Position numbers and translations under genes: made by a program | The notes under the pieces: model-generated | Told to the model about the DNA's origin: nothing | The model's input: the letters and a program-made list of their open reading frames with translations, nothing else | Database searches by the model: none | Shown here: positions 32,617 to 34,935 of the stretch, one piece after another | Position numbering within the stretch: the first letter of the stretch is position 1 | Layout: each line of letters begins with the position of its first letter | NCBI GenBank assembly: GCA_050331575.1 | Contig: JBHJGS010000019.1 | Location: 1 to 34,935 of the forward strand | DNA: 34,935 nt | Source of the DNA: JBHJGS01 sp050331575 | Lineage (GTDB): Bacteria; Pseudomonadota; Alphaproteobacteria; Sphingomonadales; Rhodothalassiaceae | Direction: 5' to 3'

Positions 32617-32952
32617 TCACTTATCATCATCATCGCTGACCGGAGCATCGATGACGCCGCTGACATCATTATCGTCATCATCCTCAAGGGTGACATCGTC
32701 CAGCACGGTCTCGTCGCTGTCATCCTCTTCCAAGGTCAGATCCTCCTCTTCGGTCTCGACCTCAGACTGCGATTCCTGGGGGCGATCCTCGCGCTCCTCA
32801 GCAATGATCGGCTGTTTGCTCTTCAAGATCGGCTCGGGCACCCATTCATGGCCACAGGCGATGCACACCACCGGATCGTCATTTTGCAGATCGTAAAAGC
32901 GGGTGCTGCATTTCGGGCAGGTCCGCTTGTGACCCCATTCAGGCTTCGCCAT
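32617..32952 (-). CDS. TIGR02300/FYDLN acidic zinc-ribbon protein
   Basis: The 111-residue product has an N-terminal zinc ribbon, MAKPEWGHKRTCPKC with RFYDLQNDDPVVCIACGHEW, whose ligands are C12, C15, C30 and C33. A long tail follows that is almost only Asp, Glu, Ser, Thr and Val. The FYDL motif defines a family of unknown function found next to aroA in Alphaproteobacteria. The ATG at 32952 has GGAGAG 8 bases upstream and matches the family start MAKPE. The gene is divergent from aroA with a 147-base gap. The acidic tail suggests binding to a basic protein or RNA-binding partner, but nothing is established. Confidence 0.9.
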   Translation of the reverse strand: MAKPEWGHKRTCPKCSTRFYDLQNDDPVVCIACGHEWVPEPILKSKQPIIAEEREDRPQESQSEVETEEEDLTLEEDDSDETVLDDVTLEDDDDNDVSGVIDAPVSDDDDK

Positions 32953-32981
32953 ACGCCAAGCTCTCCAAAACAATAGCAGAT

Positions 32982-33051
32982 CAGGGCGGGCACCGGGTCC
33001 TGGGCGCCGCCGAAAAAAGAGGCGCCTCCTTGCCACGGCCGGCCCGCCCTG
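32982..33051. repeat. Nested inverted repeat between TIGR02300 gene and aroA
   Basis: CAGGGCGGGC (32982-32991) is perfectly complementary to GCCCGCCCTG (33042-33051); within it GGCGCC (33003-33008) is repeated at 33021-33026 around an A-rich loop. The element fills the middle of the divergent promoter region and could control both genes. Confidence 0.55.
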
Positions 33052-33099
33052 TCAAAGCATCCGATGCCAAAATCCGCTCGCATTTCGGAGAGCTTGTGC

Positions 33100-34416
33100 A
33101 TGGCCGGTCTGACCGCTGCCCCCAGCCCCCGTCTCAGCGGCACCGTCCGCGTGCCCGGCGACAAGTCGATTTCCCATCGCAGCCTGATCGTGTCAGCGCT
33201 GGCGATCGGGCGTAGCCATGTCTCCGGGCTGCTGGAAGGCGAGGATGTGTTGGCCACGGCATCCGCCCTGCGGGCCCTGGGCGTCGGCATTGAGCGGCTG
33301 GACGACCATCGCTGGCGCGTGGATGGCGTGGGTGTCGGCGGCTTGGCTGAGCCGGACGATGTGCTGGATATGGGCAATAGCGGCACCTCGGCGCGTTTGC
33401 TCCTGGGGCTTCTGGCAAGCCACCCGATCCGCGCAGTGATGACCGGCGATGCCTCGTTGCGGCGACGGCCGATGGACCGGGTGACCGCGCCCCTGGCCGC
33501 CTGCGGCGCGCAGTTTGAGGCCCGCGCCGGGCGCTTTCTGCCGCTGACGGTGACCGGCGCGACGGATCCGCTGCCGATCGATTACACGCTGCAAGTGGCG
33601 TCCGCCCAGGTGAAATCGGCGATCCTTCTGGCCGGGCTGAATGCGCCGGGCCGCACCATGGTGATCGAGCCGGTTGCCAGCCGGGATCATACCGAGCGCA
33701 TGCTTAAGGCCATGGGCGCGGATCTTCAGATTGAGGAGGATCGCGCCGGCCGACGGATCAGCGTGACCGGGGAAGCCGAATTGCGCCCGATCGACTGGCA
33801 GGTGCCCGGCGATATTTCGTCCGCCGCCTTCCCGTTGGTCGCCGGGCTGCTGGCGCAAGACGGCGAGGTCCGCATCGAAAGCGTCGGCACCAATCCTCTG
33901 CGCACCGGCATTCTGGAGGCCTTGGAGGCAATGGGCGCCGATGTCACGCTGGCCGATCACCGCGAGATGGGCGGCGAGCCGGTGGCCGATCTGATCGCCC
34001 GGCCCAGCCGGCTGCGGGCAATCGATCTGGACCCGGTCCTGGCGCCGCGGCTGATTGACGAATGCCCGATCCTGTTCGTCGCCGCTGCCTTCGCCACGGG
34101 CCGCAGCCGGTTCACCGGGCTGGAGGAATTGCGCGTGAAGGAAAGCGACCGGATCACCGCCATGGCCAGCGGGCTGGCCGCCTGCGGCGTGAGCGTGCGC
34201 GAACTGCCCGACGGGCTGGAGATTGACGGCGGGCCGGTGGCCGGGGGCGCCACCATCACCACGCATCTGGATCATCGCATTGCCATGAGCTTCACCGTGC
34301 TGGGCCTGGCCGCCGAGGCCCCGGTGGCCTTGGATGATGCCAGCCCGATTGCCACGAGCTTTCCCGGCTTTGTCGAGCTGATGGCCGGCTTGGGCGCCCG
34401 CCTGGTTACGGCCTGA
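33100..34416 (+). CDS. aroA: 3-phosphoshikimate 1-carboxyvinyltransferase (EPSP synthase)
   Basis: The 438-residue product joins shikimate-3-phosphate and PEP in the route to chorismate. It has LSGTVRVPGDKSISHRS with PEP-site K22, GLLEGEDVLAT, GDASLRRRPMDRV, SAQVKSAILLAGLNAPG, VIEPVASRDHTERML, LEELRVKESDRI and THLDHRIAMSF. These are closest to the class II (CP4-like) enzymes. The residue matching CP4 Ala100 is Gly95 (GNSGT), so that resistance feature is absent. The ATG at 33100 has GGAGAG 8 bases upstream; ATG 33064 has none. In many Alphaproteobacteria cmk and rpsA follow; here they do not. Confidence 0.97.
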   Translation: MAGLTAAPSPRLSGTVRVPGDKSISHRSLIVSALAIGRSHVSGLLEGEDVLATASALRALGVGIERLDDHRWRVDGVGVGGLAEPDDVLDMGNSGTSARLLLGLLASHPIRAVMTGDASLRRRPMDRVTAPLAACGAQFEARAGRFLPLTVTGATDPLPIDYTLQVASAQVKSAILLAGLNAPGRTMVIEPVASRDHTERMLKAMGADLQIEEDRAGRRISVTGEAELRPIDWQVPGDISSAAFPLVAGLLAQDGEVRIESVGTNPLRTGILEALEAMGADVTLADHREMGGEPVADLIARPSRLRAIDLDPVLAPRLIDECPILFVAAAFATGRSRFTGLEELRVKESDRITAMASGLAACGVSVRELPDGLEIDGGPVAGGATITTHLDHRIAMSFTVLGLAAEAPVALDDASPIATSFPGFVELMAGLGARLVTA

Positions 34417-34440
34417 CCCTGACCCTGACCCGGGTTCGGC

Positions 34441-34477
34441 ATTGCTTCAAAGAAAAGGAAGCAATGTCTCTTGCTTC
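34441..34477 (+). promoter_or_regulatory. Competing hairpins downstream of aroA
   Basis: ATTGCTTC (34441-34448) pairs with GAAGCAAT (34458-34465), while the same GAAGCAA can pair with a second TTGCTTC (34471-34477). The two stems exclude one another, like an attenuator or overlapping bidirectional terminator. The stems are AT-rich and no long T run follows, so strength is doubtful. Confidence 0.45.
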
Positions 34478-34491
34478 AACTTTCTTGAACC

Positions 34492-34665
34492 ATGCGCTCC
34501 GACCCGTCCCGCCAGGCCATTCTTATGGGCGATGGGTCCGCCAGCATGAAGGCGGACGCCCGCACCGTGCAGGCACGCCTGGCAGACCTGGTTGAGACGG
34601 CCAATCGTGCCGCAAAACGGCAGGTGCTGCAAGCGTTTGCCCAGACCGATAGGGCGGCTTCATGA
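34492..34665 (+). CDS. Small hypothetical protein (57 residues)
   Basis: An ATG at 34492 opens a 57-residue frame that ends in TGA at 34663-34665 and overlaps the next ATG by 4 bases. After a short start (MRSDPSRQAILMGDGSASMKADARTV) it predicts one long helix, ARLADLVETANRAAKRQVLQAFAQTDRAAS. No family is recognised. A later ATG at 34546 (MKADARTV) is equally possible, and neither has a strong ribosome site. The coupling to the next membrane-protein frame is the main support for it being real. Confidence 0.45.
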   Translation: MRSDPSRQAILMGDGSASMKADARTVQARLADLVETANRAAKRQVLQAFAQTDRAAS

Positions 34666-34880
34666 TCGATTGGCAGGGTGGGATCGTGCTTGGGGTCTTC
34701 TGTGCCGGTGAGCTGCTCAGCCTGCCGGTCTACCGCCTGCTGCGGCGTCGGTTTGACAGCGGGCCCGGCCGCGAGCTGGCGGATATCGAGATCTGGAAAG
34801 GGGCGCTGGAAAGGCTGGTCCTCGTGGGGGGGGGGTGGTGGTCCAGTTTCCCCGCGGGCTGGCGGTTTTCGCGGCGGTGA
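34662..34880 (+). CDS. Small membrane protein, broken by a G-run frameshift, partial
   Basis: The frame reads MIDWQGGIVLGVFCAGELLSLPVYRLLRRRF, one membrane helix and a basic turn, then DSGPGRELADIEIWKGALERLVLV. At the ten-base G run (34826-34835) the phase slips: the current frame becomes Trp/Ser/Arg-rich, while the +1 frame continues VVVQFPRGLAVFAAVIVGCVL, a plausible second helix, to the window edge. One missing or extra G in the run explains this. The family is not recognised. Confidence 0.5.
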   Translation: MIDWQGGIVLGVFCAGELLSLPVYRLLRRRFDSGPGRELADIEIWKGALERLVLVGGGWWSSFPAGWRFSRR

Positions 34881-34935
34881 TTGTGGGCTGTGTTCTGGGG
34901 GGGGAGGTGGAGGTGGACGGGGGGAAATTGTGGGG

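Overview
The window is one contig-like piece of high-GC chromosome from an alphaproteobacterium. This rests on gene content: an RcdA (DUF1465) homologue beside rpmE, a small heat-shock gene with a ROSE-type leader, a TIGR02300/FYDLN gene next to tRNA-Ala and aroA, proton-translocating transhydrogenase in three subunits, and the ihfB-lapA-pyrF-trpF-trpB-trpA-accD-folC run. RcdA and the TonB-dependent receptor fit a Caulobacterales/Maricaulales-like bacterium, but the order cannot be fixed from sequence alone. Both ends look damaged: a 17-base C run at 259-275 joins a foreign-looking sarcosine-oxidase fragment to the contig, and the last ~110 bases dissolve into G-rich sequence with a frameshifted gene.

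Left part (1-9.7 kb): sarcosine-oxidase fragment, rpmE, rcdA, hsp20 with RNA thermometer and terminator, a TonB-dependent receptor divergent from a sodium:solute symporter (a plausible outer/inner membrane uptake pair), a DUF4166 gene whose 3' end overlaps the symporter, then a PiuC-like Fe(II)/2-oxoglutarate oxygenase divergent from an exported protein carrying eleven Gly-Glu repeats.

Middle (9.8-21.2 kb): pccA-acyP-RNase H-fold gene on the plus strand; facing it, a two-gene cassette of an ABC/OLD-type ATPase and a TOPRIM-like DUF4276 protein, lower in GC and sitting 27 bases downstream of pntB on the same strand; the pntAA-pntAB-pntB transhydrogenase genes; an outer-membrane beta-barrel gene; and a compact three-gene envelope operon (lipoprotein, M48 metalloprotease, lipoprotein).

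Right part (21.4-34.9 kb): a two-gene polyamine operon (ornithine-decarboxylase-type enzyme and a deoxyhypusine-synthase-like protein, most likely making homospermidine or a related polyamine), an exported isoaspartyl peptidase followed by recR, and a tightly coupled minus-strand block ihfB-lapA-pyrF-trpF-trpB-trpA-accD-folC that links nucleoid architecture, pyrimidine, tryptophan, malonyl-CoA and folate metabolism. Then come tRNA-Ala(GGC), the TIGR02300 gene, aroA, and two small unidentified genes where cmk and rpsA would be expected.

The best candidate for an under-described system is the ATPase/TOPRIM pair at 12962-14757. Next are the decarboxylase/DHS-like polyamine pair, the lipoprotein-M48-lipoprotein operon, and the oxygenase/Gly-Glu exported protein pair. 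All function calls come from reading motifs by eye; no database search was run.
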